From positions 1-8,624 of the forward strand of contig JAFKFE010000175.1 of assembly GCA_017308345.1 (NCBI GenBank): a stretch of DNA of 8,624 nucleotides, given 5' to 3'. This stretch comes from Alphaproteobacteria bacterium. GTDB lineage: Bacteria; Pseudomonadota; Alphaproteobacteria; Rhizobiales; Rhizobiaceae. The position numbers and the translations under genes are program-made. Shown here piece by piece: positions 1 through 5,010 of the stretch (position 1 is the stretch's first letter; every line of letters starts with the position of its first letter). A model generated the notes under the pieces. The model was given only the letters and a program-made list of their open reading frames with translations, did not search any database and was not told the origin of the DNA.

Positions 1-45
1 CGCGCGCGGCTTCGGTCTTTCGCCCGCGATTTGCGAATGCTTCAT
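1..45 (-). CDS. Possible 5' end of a divergent gene, cut by the window edge
   Basis: Reading leftwards from an ATG at 45-43, the frame is open to the edge and gives 15 residues, MKHSQIAGERPKPRA. An AGGA sits just upstream, but only two bases from the ATG, which is closer than ideal. The start lies 63 bases from the trmJ ATG, so the two would be divergent and share a short promoter region. I do not recognise the peptide. Fifteen codons are too few to assign a family or to be sure the frame is translated. Confidence 0.3.
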   Translation of the reverse strand, partial: MKHSQIAGERPKPRA

Positions 46-108
46 TTTCCTGACCGAATATGGCAGGGCAGCGTGAAATTCGCCGCAATGCCCATTTGAT
101 TGGTCGCC

Positions 109-957
109 ATGTCCTCCAGTGAGAATTCCAACGTCAAATCGCCGGCCGGTCCGGCGATCATCCTCGTCGAGCCGCAGCTCGGCGAGAACATCGGCATGGT
201 CGCGCGCGCGATGGCGAATTTTGGCCTGTCCGAGCTGAGGCTCGTGAACCCGCGCGACGGCTGGCCGAGCGAGAAGGCGCGCGCGGCCGCCAGTCGCGCC
301 GACCACGTCATCGACGCCACGAAGGTCTTCGACGATCTGGCCTCGGCGGTCGCCGATCTCAACTTCGTCTTCGCCACGACGGCGCGCGAGCGAGACGGCT
401 TCAAGCCGGTGCGTGGTCCAGTGGAAGCGGGCAGGGCGCTGAGGGCGCGTGTCGAGGCGGGCGAGCGCACCGGCATCCTGTTCGGCCGCGAGCGCTTCGG
501 CCTCTATAATGACGAGGTCGGGCTCGCCGACGAGATCGTCACCTTTCCGGTCGATCCCGGCTTTTCCTCGCTCAACATCGCCCAGGCGGTGCTTTTGATG
601 TCCTATGAATGGATGAAATCCGGCCTCGCCGAAGAGACCCAGACCAATTTCGCCGGGCCCGAACTGGTGCCGGCGACCAAGGAGCAGTTGCACAGCCTTT
701 TCGCCTATCTGGAAAACGCGCTCGAGGCGCGGGGCTATTTTCGGCCGGAAGAAAAGAAGCCGAAAATGGTCGACAATCTGCGCGCCGTGCTGACGCGCGC
801 CGGGTTTGCCGAGCCGGAACTCAAGGTGCTGCGCGGCATCATCTCGTCGCTCGACCGGTTCTCGCCGGCCATGCCGCGCGGCGACGGGTCGCCCGGGGAT
901 GATCCGAGACGGCTGCCTGCCGGCGCCCGAAGTCGCGTTAAAGATGAAGAACGTTAA
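109..957 (+). CDS. trmJ: tRNA (cytidine/uridine-32-2'-O)-methyltransferase TrmJ
   Basis: This 282-residue SPOUT-class (TrmH group) methyltransferase is expected to put a 2'-O-methyl group from S-adenosylmethionine on nucleotide 32 of tRNA anticodon loops, in the cytoplasm. All three family motifs are visible. Motif 1 around residues 20-49 contains ENIGMVARAM, with the likely catalytic Arg33. Motif 2 is GILFGRERFGLYNDEV at 122-137, and motif 3 is FSSLNIAQAVLLMSYEW at 152-168; motifs 2 and 3 form the knotted cofactor site. The protein is longer than the about 246-residue E. coli enzyme because of a charged C-terminal extension (about 245-282). I chose the ATG at 109; a TTG at 100 in frame is possible. 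Neither has a clear Shine-Dalgarno. The membrane-protein gene follows 80 bases downstream. A TrmH relative with another RNA target is the main alternative, but the motif set fits TrmJ. Confidence 0.88.
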   Translation: MSSSENSNVKSPAGPAIILVEPQLGENIGMVARAMANFGLSELRLVNPRDGWPSEKARAAASRADHVIDATKVFDDLASAVADLNFVFATTARERDGFKPVRGPVEAGRALRARVEAGERTGILFGRERFGLYNDEVGLADEIVTFPVDPGFSSLNIAQAVLLMSYEWMKSGLAEETQTNFAGPELVPATKEQLHSLFAYLENALEARGYFRPEEKKPKMVDNLRAVLTRAGFAEPELKVLRGIISSLDRFSPAMPRGDGSPGDDPRRLPAGARSRVKDEER

Positions 958-984
958 AATCGATAAGCTATGAGCATTTGAAGT

Positions 985-1003
985 AACCGACTCTTATTCG
1001 GTT
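985..1003. repeat. Small inverted repeat between trmJ and the membrane-protein gene
   Basis: AACCGA (985-990) and TCGGTT (998-1003) are perfect complements around a 7-base A/T-rich centre. No T-run follows, so this is not a typical intrinsic terminator. It lies 35 bases before the next start codon and could be an operator or a leader hairpin. A six-base arm can also arise by chance. Confidence 0.3.
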
Positions 1004-1037
1004 GTGCCTCACCCTTGCTGCAATAATGGGGTGGCTC

Positions 1038-1637
1038 ATGTTTACATCAAATATTGGTCGTCTGCGTTTTTTTCTTTATTCTCTCGGCCTTGCCGTGGCT
1101 GAAACCGTGGTGATCCTCGTCTGCATCGTCAGCACGATCGGCTTCGAAGGGTTGCTCAATTCGGCGCCCGGCCCGACGCGGCAGGGCATGGCGGGCGCGG
1201 TTCTGGTCGCCTCGCTCGTCTTTGTCGCGTCGCGTGGCAATATCGCCTCGCGCCGCACCCGCGACGCCAGCGGGCGCCGCTGGATCCTGTGGTCCTACAT
1301 CGCCCTTTCCGCGGTTTATGCCGTTCTACAGGCGGGCGTGCTCCTGGTCGTCAAGTTCGGTGATCCCGAGAGTATTCCCGGCGGGTTCAACCTCCTCGGC
1401 CTTTCGACATTCGGTCTTTGGTGCACGATCCTGTGGGCGAAGCCCGTCGCCGGCAGCAATATCGACGAATTGACCGATGTCTTCGACTTCGATGGTCCGC
1501 TGCCGGCACCGGCGCGCGCCGGGCGCGGGGCACCGGCCATTGTCCCGGCAACTGCACGCGTCGCCGCGCGCGTCCCGCCCGCGCCGCAGCCCTTCGGCCG
1601 GCCGCGTCCAGCCGGCTTCGGCAAGCGTGGGATATAA
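1038..1637 (+). CDS. Small four-helix inner-membrane protein, DUF805-like
   Basis: The product is 199 residues. Hydrophobic segments at about 10-36, 50-65, 82-106 and 115-135 suggest four membrane helices. A soluble tail (about 140-199) is rich in Pro, Ala, Gly and Arg, is probably disordered, and ends in GFGKRGI. Two features recall DUF805 proteins: the N-terminal GRLRFFLYSLG, like the family's GR..R..FW opening, and SRRTRDASGRRW at 71-82 before the third helix, like the family's RRLHD.GRSGWW. The match is by eye and diverged, so the family is tentative and no function is assigned. I prefer the ATG at 1038 because GGTGG lies just upstream; an in-frame ATG at 1026 and TTG at 1002 would add 4 or 12 residues. 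It follows trmJ on the same strand with an 80-base gap and could be co-transcribed or have its own promoter. Confidence 0.7.
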   Translation: MFTSNIGRLRFFLYSLGLAVAETVVILVCIVSTIGFEGLLNSAPGPTRQGMAGAVLVASLVFVASRGNIASRRTRDASGRRWILWSYIALSAVYAVLQAGVLLVVKFGDPESIPGGFNLLGLSTFGLWCTILWAKPVAGSNIDELTDVFDFDGPLPAPARAGRGAPAIVPATARVAARVPPAPQPFGRPRPAGFGKRGI

Positions 1638-1652
1638 TTGAATCTTAGAGAC

Positions 1653-1703
1653 AGAGCATGATGTCGTCCGAAAACCGCTTCACACTTTTCGGCATCATGT
1701 TCT
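1653..1703. repeat. Rhizobial-type palindromic intergenic repeat, copy 1
   Basis: This is a nested palindrome. The outer arms AGAGCATGATG (1653-1663) and CATCATGTTCT (1693-1703) pair over 11 bp with one G-U. The inner arms CCGAAAA (1668-1674) and TTTTCGG (1686-1692) pair perfectly around the 11-base loop CCGCTTCACAC. Four unpaired bases (TCGT) separate the arms on the left side only. A related element lies at 1811-1854 with nearly the same loop but different stems. Elements with this CCG.TTCACAC core are, from memory, widespread between genes in rhizobial chromosomes. It lies 15 bases after the membrane-protein stop codon. Confidence 0.75.
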
Positions 1704-1763
1704 GGCGCCTGCGCAAAAGCTGTTCGCATTCGCCACTTCAAGACCACGATCATTCGCGATAGA

Positions 1764-1808
1764 AGCGCGTCGGCCCAAACACGGGCCTGGCGCTATCTCT
1801 TTGTTTTG
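1764..1808 (+). terminator. Probable intrinsic terminator downstream of the membrane-protein gene
   Basis: AGCGC (1764-1768) pairs with GCGCT (1790-1794), and inside it GGCCC (1772-1776) pairs with GGGCC (1783-1787) around an AAACAC loop. The stem is interrupted by a small internal loop (GTC / TG). The T-rich stretch ATCTCTTTGTTTTG follows at once (1795-1808). The structure fits rho-independent termination ahead of murI, although the stem is imperfect. Confidence 0.45.
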
Positions 1809-1810
1809 AC

Positions 1811-1854
1811 GCAATTCCGGGCGGAAAACCGTTTCACACTTTTCCTGGAATTGC
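1811..1854. repeat. Rhizobial-type palindromic intergenic repeat, copy 2, in the murI leader
   Basis: The outer arms GCAATTCC (1811-1818) and GGAATTGC (1847-1854) are perfect complements. The inner arms GGAAAA (1823-1828) and TTTTCC (1840-1845) close the 11-base loop CCGTTTCACAC, which differs from the loop of copy 1 at one position. The four-base left-side bulge (GGGC) is also kept, with one extra T on the right. The stem bases differ from copy 1 but stay complementary. The 3' arm ends 12 bases before the murI ATG. Confidence 0.75.
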
Positions 1855-1866
1855 TCTGGTGTCCGG

Positions 1867-2673
1867 ATGACAATGAGCGATCGATCAAGCCAACACCCGA
1901 TCCTGATGTTCGATTCCGGCATCGGCGGGCTGACCGTGCTGCGCGAGGCGCGCGTGCTCATGCCGGACCGCCGCTTCGTCTATGTCGCCGACGACGCGGC
2001 TTTTCCTTACGGCGCCTGGGAAGAGCCGGCGCTCAAGGAACACATCCTTGCGCTGTTCGCCAAATTGCTCGACCGTCTCAAGCCGGCGATTTCGGTAATC
2101 GCCTGCACCACTGCCTCGACGCTGGTTATCGATGCGCTGCGCGAGACATTCCCCGGCCATCCCTTCGTGGGCACGGTGCCGGCGATCAAGCCGGCCGCCG
2201 AACGCACGCGATCCGGCCTGGTATCAGTGCTGGCGACGCCGGGCACGGTGAAGCGCCAGTACACGCGCGACCTGATCAGCAAATGGGCGCAGAAATGCCA
2301 TGTGCGCCTGGTCGGCAGCGATCGGCTGGCCGGGCTCGCCGAGATCTATATGCGCCAGGGTTTCGTCGATGAAGAAGCCGTGCGCGCGGAAATCGCGCCC
2401 TGTTTCATCGAGCGCGACGGCAACCGCACCGACATCGTCGTGCTTGCCTGCACGCATTATCCGTTTCTGGTCAACCGCATGCGCAAGACCGCGCCCTGGC
2501 CGGTCGACTGGATCGATCCGGCTGAGGCCATCGCGCGGCGCGCCATGTCGCTGCTCGAACCGGTCGGAGAGACATCGGGCGAGAACGAGCCCGATCTTGC
2601 CGTCTTCACCTCGGGCAAGGTGGATTTCGCCACGAGGCGGCTGATCCAGGGGTTCGGACTGACCGCGCGCTAG
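1867..2673 (+). CDS. murI: Glutamate racemase MurI
   Basis: The 268-residue product should interconvert L- and D-glutamate without cofactor, supplying D-Glu to MurD for peptidoglycan in the cytoplasm. Family landmarks are [10 protein letters not shown] at 15-24 (Asp16, Ser17), DDAAFPYG at 42-49, the first catalytic cysteine Cys80 in IACTTAST, the VLATPGTVK stretch at 121-129, and the second catalytic cysteine Cys195 in LACTHYP. Length and order are normal. One departure is that the usual CNTAS after the first cysteine reads CTTAS, with Thr81 in place of a substrate-contacting Asn. An ATG at 1873 (start MSDRSS) is an equally plausible start, with GGA five bases upstream. A palindromic repeat lies just before the gene. 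Its stop overlaps the stop of the opposing RNB gene. It could be a related Asp/Glu racemase, but the paired cysteine motifs favour MurI. Confidence 0.9.
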   Translation: MTMSDRSSQHPILMFDSGIGGLTVLREARVLMPDRRFVYVADDAAFPYGAWEEPALKEHILALFAKLLDRLKPAISVIACTTASTLVIDALRETFPGHPFVGTVPAIKPAAERTRSGLVSVLATPGTVKRQYTRDLISKWAQKCHVRLVGSDRLAGLAEIYMRQGFVDEEAVRAEIAPCFIERDGNRTDIVVLACTHYPFLVNRMRKTAPWPVDWIDPAEAIARRAMSLLEPVGETSGENEPDLAVFTSGKVDFATRRLIQGFGLTAR

Positions 2674-4055
2674 ACGGCGGGCTCGAAGACGATGCTGCGC
2701 TGATCGGGATCGGCCGAGACCAGCTTCAGCCTGAGATCCTCGCCTTGCCTGAGCCCGGAGGCCTTCACGTTGGCGACGACAGGCATGTCGGCAAGCTGCG
2801 CGCGCACACCATGATCGACGAAGTCGGTGACGACGGCGTTGAACGTTTCACCCTCGTGCCCCTTGAGCATGACCGCTTCGGCGAGATCGATGGCCGCATG
2901 GTTGATCTGCGAGGCGCGGGCATCCGCGCGCCCCATCACCTTCGGCAATCTGGCGAACGCGTCTGTGACGGCTTGCGGCATGGGCTGGCCGTTGGCGATC
3001 GCCAGCGCGCAGCGCACGACGTAGCGGTCGGCCAGCCGCCTGAGCGGCGCGGTGGCGTGGGCATAGGTCGCGGCCATCGCTTCATGCCAGGGGACGACGC
3101 CCTCCTGATAAGGTTGGTAGGACGCACCGTTGCCCGCGCGGCGGATTTCCAGCATCAGAGCCGCCTGTTTCGGATCTGCAGGATCGAGCGTGCGCTGATA
3201 GTCGCGCAGGCTGGTGGAGGCAGGCCAGGACAGGCCGAGCGCCTGTGCCGCGTTGCGCAGCCTTTGCACTTTGGAAGCATCCGGCCCCGACATCACCCGG
3301 AACAACCCTGTCTTGTGCGCCAGCATGGCGTCCGCAATCGCCATATTGGCGGCCAGCGAAAGCGCGGCGTTGTCCTGCTCGGACTGCAGGAGCGGTCGGA
3401 ACGAAAGCCGGAACGTGCCATCGGCAAGCTTCTCCACCTCCTGCTCGGGCGGGTCCACGCGCGAAGCGCCGCGGCGTTCTTCGTTTGCCGCCATGCGCCG
3501 TGCCAGTTCCGCGAAGCCGGCTGGAAGGTCCGAGACCTGCACGCTGTCATAAGCGAGCTTGGCGCGGCTTTTAATGATTGCCCGCTCCGCTGCGTCAAGC
3601 TTTACCGCGCCGTCGCCAGCGACACGGATCGTGAAGATGATCGCTGGGCGCGGCCCATCGGGCAACAAGCTCGCCGCACCCTCGGCAATCACCGGCGGGT
3701 AGAGCCCGGCCTTGCCGTCCGGCAAATAAAGCGTCTCGCCCCGGTTCCAGGCTTCGAGGTCGACCGCGTCGCGGTCCTCGGCGAACCAGGCCACGTCGGC
3801 AATGGCATAGTGCAAGAGAAGATCGCCACCGCTGGCGTCGATCGAGAAGGCCTGGTCAAGATCGGTAGAACTCGCCGGATCGAGCGTGACGAAGGGCATC
3901 GCGGTCCTGTCGGCATGCTGGTCGGGCGCACGCTTGGCCGCCGCGTGCGCCGCGGCCATGACCTCGGGCGGAAATCCATCCGGGACATGGAATTCGGCGC
4001 GGATTTTCGCGAGGCCGGTGGAGAGTGCCTGCGAGGGATCGGTCAGCGATTTCAT
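2670..4055 (-). CDS. Short RNB-domain exoribonuclease (RNase II/R family)
   Basis: The 461-residue product belongs to the RNase II/RNase R superfamily, which degrades RNA 3' to 5' hydrolytically with Mg2+. The RNB metal site is seen as [13 protein letters not shown] at 58-70. Asp59, Asp65 and Asp67 match three of the four acidic residues of E. coli RNase II (Asp201, 207, 209), while the fourth position (Asp210) is Gln68. [10 protein letters not shown] (82-91) and TAPLRR (335-340, the family's T.P.RR) are further signatures. The protein is much shorter than E. coli RNase II (about 640 residues): there are no N-terminal cold-shock domains, and only a reduced OB/S1-like end may lie at about 402-461. 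This matches the short 'RNB domain-containing ribonuclease' branch common in alphaproteobacteria and actinobacteria. A GGA lies about seven bases before the ATG. The gene converges on murI and diverges from the DUF3008 gene. Activity and substrate are inferred. Confidence 0.85.
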   Translation of the reverse strand: MKSLTDPSQALSTGLAKIRAEFHVPDGFPPEVMAAAHAAAKRAPDQHADRTAMPFVTLDPASSTDLDQAFSIDASGGDLLLHYAIADVAWFAEDRDAVDLEAWNRGETLYLPDGKAGLYPPVIAEGAASLLPDGPRPAIIFTIRVAGDGAVKLDAAERAIIKSRAKLAYDSVQVSDLPAGFAELARRMAANEERRGASRVDPPEQEVEKLADGTFRLSFRPLLQSEQDNAALSLAANMAIADAMLAHKTGLFRVMSGPDASKVQRLRNAAQALGLSWPASTSLRDYQRTLDPADPKQAALMLEIRRAGNGASYQPYQEGVVPWHEAMAATYAHATAPLRRLADRYVVRCALAIANGQPMPQAVTDAFARLPKVMGRADARASQINHAAIDLAEAVMLKGHEGETFNAVVTDFVDHGVRAQLADMPVVANVKASGLRQGEDLRLKLVSADPDQRSIVFEPAV

Positions 4056-4090
4056 GCCGCCGTCCTACACTGGCGTTCCGGGCACGGGAA

Positions 4091-4116
4091 GGCTGCCGGC
4101 GAAAATCGCCGGTGCC
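4091..4116. repeat. Strong hairpin in the RNB / DUF3008 divergent intergenic region
   Basis: CCGGCGA (4096-4102) and TCGCCGG (4106-4112) are perfect complements around AAA. A further GGC (4091-4093) pairs with GCC (4114-4116), with one bulged T and one G-U. No T-run follows on the plus strand. It lies 22 bases upstream of the DUF3008 promoter -35 element and could be an operator or a leader hairpin of the minus-strand RNB transcript. Confidence 0.4.
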
Positions 4117-4138
4117 GCGGGACCGAGCCGCCACTGCT

Positions 4139-4163
4139 GGAACCGGTGCCGAAGCACGGCGTT
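4139..4163 (+). promoter_or_regulatory. EcfG (general stress sigma factor) promoter for the DUF3008 gene
   Basis: GGAAC (4139-4143) and CGTT (4160-4163) are separated by exactly 16 bases, matching the alphaproteobacterial EcfG consensus GGAAC-N16/17-CGTT. The -10 element ends 27 bases before the ATG at 4191, so the transcript would have a short leader holding the AAGGAG ribosome binding site. No comparable match was found upstream of the other genes. Confidence 0.75.
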
Positions 4164-4190
4164 TTCCCTGACAGCAAAGGAGAAACCGTC

Positions 4191-4373
4191 ATGCCCGCCA
4201 CATCGCAAGCCCAGCAAAAGGCCGCCGGCGCGGCACTATCCGCCAAGCGCGGTAAGATCAGAAAGAACGAACTCAAGGGCGCTTCACGCGAAATGTACGA
4301 TTCGATGAACGAGAAGCAGCTTGAGGAGTTCGCCGAGACCAGGCGCAAGGGTCTGCCCAGCAAGAAGTCATAG
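4191..4373 (+). CDS. DUF3008 family small protein, likely general stress response
   Basis: A 60-residue, highly charged, Lys-rich protein. The opening MPATSQAQQKAAGAAL, the central GASREMYDSM and the end RRKGLPSKKS match what I know of the DUF3008 family, whose function is unknown. No membrane segment or signal peptide is present, so it should be cytoplasmic. The start is secure: AAGGAG (4177-4182) lies eight bases before the ATG. A consensus EcfG promoter lies immediately upstream, pointing to induction under stress or in stationary phase. A hairpin terminator follows the stop. The reading frame stays open far upstream across the antisense of the RNB gene, but that part is a compositional shadow: the promoter, Shine-Dalgarno and family length all fix the start at 4191. 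Confidence 0.85.
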   Translation: MPATSQAQQKAAGAALSAKRGKIRKNELKGASREMYDSMNEKQLEEFAETRRKGLPSKKS

Positions 4374-4390
4374 ATCGCCAGATCGAAGGA

Positions 4391-4416
4391 AAGCCCGCGG
4401 CATCGGCCGCGGGCTT
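4391..4416. terminator. Bidirectional hairpin terminator between convergent small genes
   Basis: AAGCCCGCGG (4391-4400) and CCGCGGGCTT (4407-4416) form a perfect 10-bp stem with a six-base loop. It lies 17 bases after the DUF3008 stop and 22 bases beyond the stop of the opposing gene. The T-tract is short on either strand; on the minus strand the stem runs into TTTCCTT, which is the better tail. It probably terminates both transcripts. Confidence 0.65.
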
Positions 4417-4438
4417 CGGTCAGTTCCTTGCCGTAAAA

Positions 4439-4642
4439 TCAGTAGCGCCACCAGCAATGCCGTGTCTTGTAGCGCACGACGTGACGGTGGCCGTGCCGCC
4501 AGACCACTCTTTTCTTCACCACGACGCGGCACACCTGCTTGTGGCCGTGCCAATGCCTGGCCATTGCCGGCTCCGGCGTCATAACCGCCATCGACCCCGC
4601 CAGCACGGCGGCTCCCGTCAGGGTAAGGAAGAACTTCTTCAT
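4439..4642 (-). CDS. Tiny secreted basic His-rich protein, function unknown
   Basis: A 67-residue product with a clear Sec signal peptide: MKKFF start, hydrophobic core at about 5-23, and probable cleavage after AMA at residue 28. The predicted mature part is only 39 residues and has no Asp or Glu. It has 8 Arg, 4 Lys, 7 His, 4 Trp, 8 Val and two Cys near its ends (mature positions 10 and 35). His residues cluster as HWHGH and HGHRH. The two Cys could form a disulphide in the periplasm, and the His clusters could bind metal; both ideas are inference. The start is supported by AAAGGA six bases before the ATG at 4642; an in-frame upstream start (4666) would bury the signal peptide. I do not recognise a named family, though short secreted Val/Lys/Arg/His proteins of this look occur in rhizobia. 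Confidence 0.72.
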   Translation of the reverse strand: MKKFFLTLTGAAVLAGSMAVMTPEPAMARHWHGHKQVCRVVVKKRVVWRHGHRHVVRYKTRHCWWRY

Positions 4643-4807
4643 GGGAATTCCTTTGCTCCAGTCCACTTATCAATTGTCACGCGGCTCGCGTCCCAAGTGG
4701 GCCGCATCCACCCTGATGCCGCCGGCGTACAACTTTGCCGCCACATCCAGCACCGCATGCAACGCGGGAATGGTATAGAGTTGCCCCGGGCACCGCCAGC
4801 CACAAGC

Positions 4808-4835
4808 TTGACAGCGGTTAAATCTGTGTTTAACA
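4808..4835 (+). promoter_or_regulatory. Candidate housekeeping promoter for rpsD
   Basis: TTGACA (4808-4813) is a perfect -35; with the preceding C it also matches the rhizobial CTTGAC form. A -10-like TTAACA (4830-4835) follows after 16 bases. A palindrome, GTTAAA (4817-4822) and TTTAAC (4829-4834) around six bases, overlaps the spacer and -10, so a repressor could bind here. Transcription from here would give a leader of about 170 bases before the rpsD ATG. Confidence 0.5.
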
Positions 4836-4845
4836 GGCCCACCAA

Positions 4846-4876
4846 CACCGGGTGGCGACGCCCGGTGGTTTCTTTT
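4846..4876 (+). terminator. Terminator-like hairpin at the start of the rpsD leader (possible attenuator)
   Basis: CACCGGG (4846-4852) and CCCGGTG (4861-4867) form a 7-bp GC-rich stem with an eight-base loop, followed by GTTTCTTTT (4868-4876). This has the shape of an intrinsic terminator on the plus strand. No plus-strand gene ends upstream of it. It begins about 10 bases after the -10 candidate, so it would be at the very 5' end of the rpsD transcript. Confidence 0.45.
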
Positions 4877-4888
4877 GACGTGTCCCGT

Positions 4889-4967
4889 GGGTTTTCCGTC
4901 GCTTTGCGTGGAAAATCCTGTCAGGCTTCGAAAACGGAGGCCAGAGGAGGGCGCGTTTCCTTCGCCC
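4889..4967 (+). promoter_or_regulatory. Three-hairpin rpsD 5' leader, candidate S4 autoregulatory RNA
   Basis: Hairpin 1 pairs GGGTTTTCC (4889-4897) with GGAAAATCC (4910-4918), nine pairs with one G-U, and has an inner CGC/GCG closing a TTT loop. Hairpin 2 pairs GGCTTC (4924-4929) with GAGGCC (4937-4942), one G-U. Hairpin 3 pairs GGGCG (4949-4953) with CGCCC (4963-4967). S4 represses its own synthesis by binding mRNA leaders in several bacteria, so feedback control is plausible. That this leader does so is inference. Confidence 0.35.
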
Positions 4968-5010
4968 GGAGCCATGGGGTTCAGTGTATGTCGTTTTGAA
5001 AGGGAATGCG

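Larger units (their letters stand above)
4643..5010. other. Intergenic region upstream of rpsD: promoter and structured leader
   Basis: This 368-base stretch holds no gene I can support. Its left part (4643-4800) carries the ribosome binding site of the minus-strand secreted protein and a stretch with weak coding character on the minus strand. Its right part (4801-5010) holds a TTGACA promoter candidate, an 18-base palindrome, a terminator-like hairpin and a series of leader hairpins before rpsD, listed separately. Confidence 0.6.

Noticed and set aside
944..973. Nine-codon ATG frame overlapping the end of trmJ
   Set aside because: Too short, with no Shine-Dalgarno and no reason to expect a leader peptide here.
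2745..4190. Very long plus-strand open frame, antisense to the RNB gene and continuous with the DUF3008 frame
   Set aside because: It is the complement of a gene with clear RNB motifs; the open frame follows from GC-rich third positions. Only the part from 4191 has its own promoter, ribosome binding site and family match.
4818..4834. CtrA binding site
   Set aside because: TTAA-N8-TTAA has the wrong spacing (7 expected); kept only as an unexplained palindrome.
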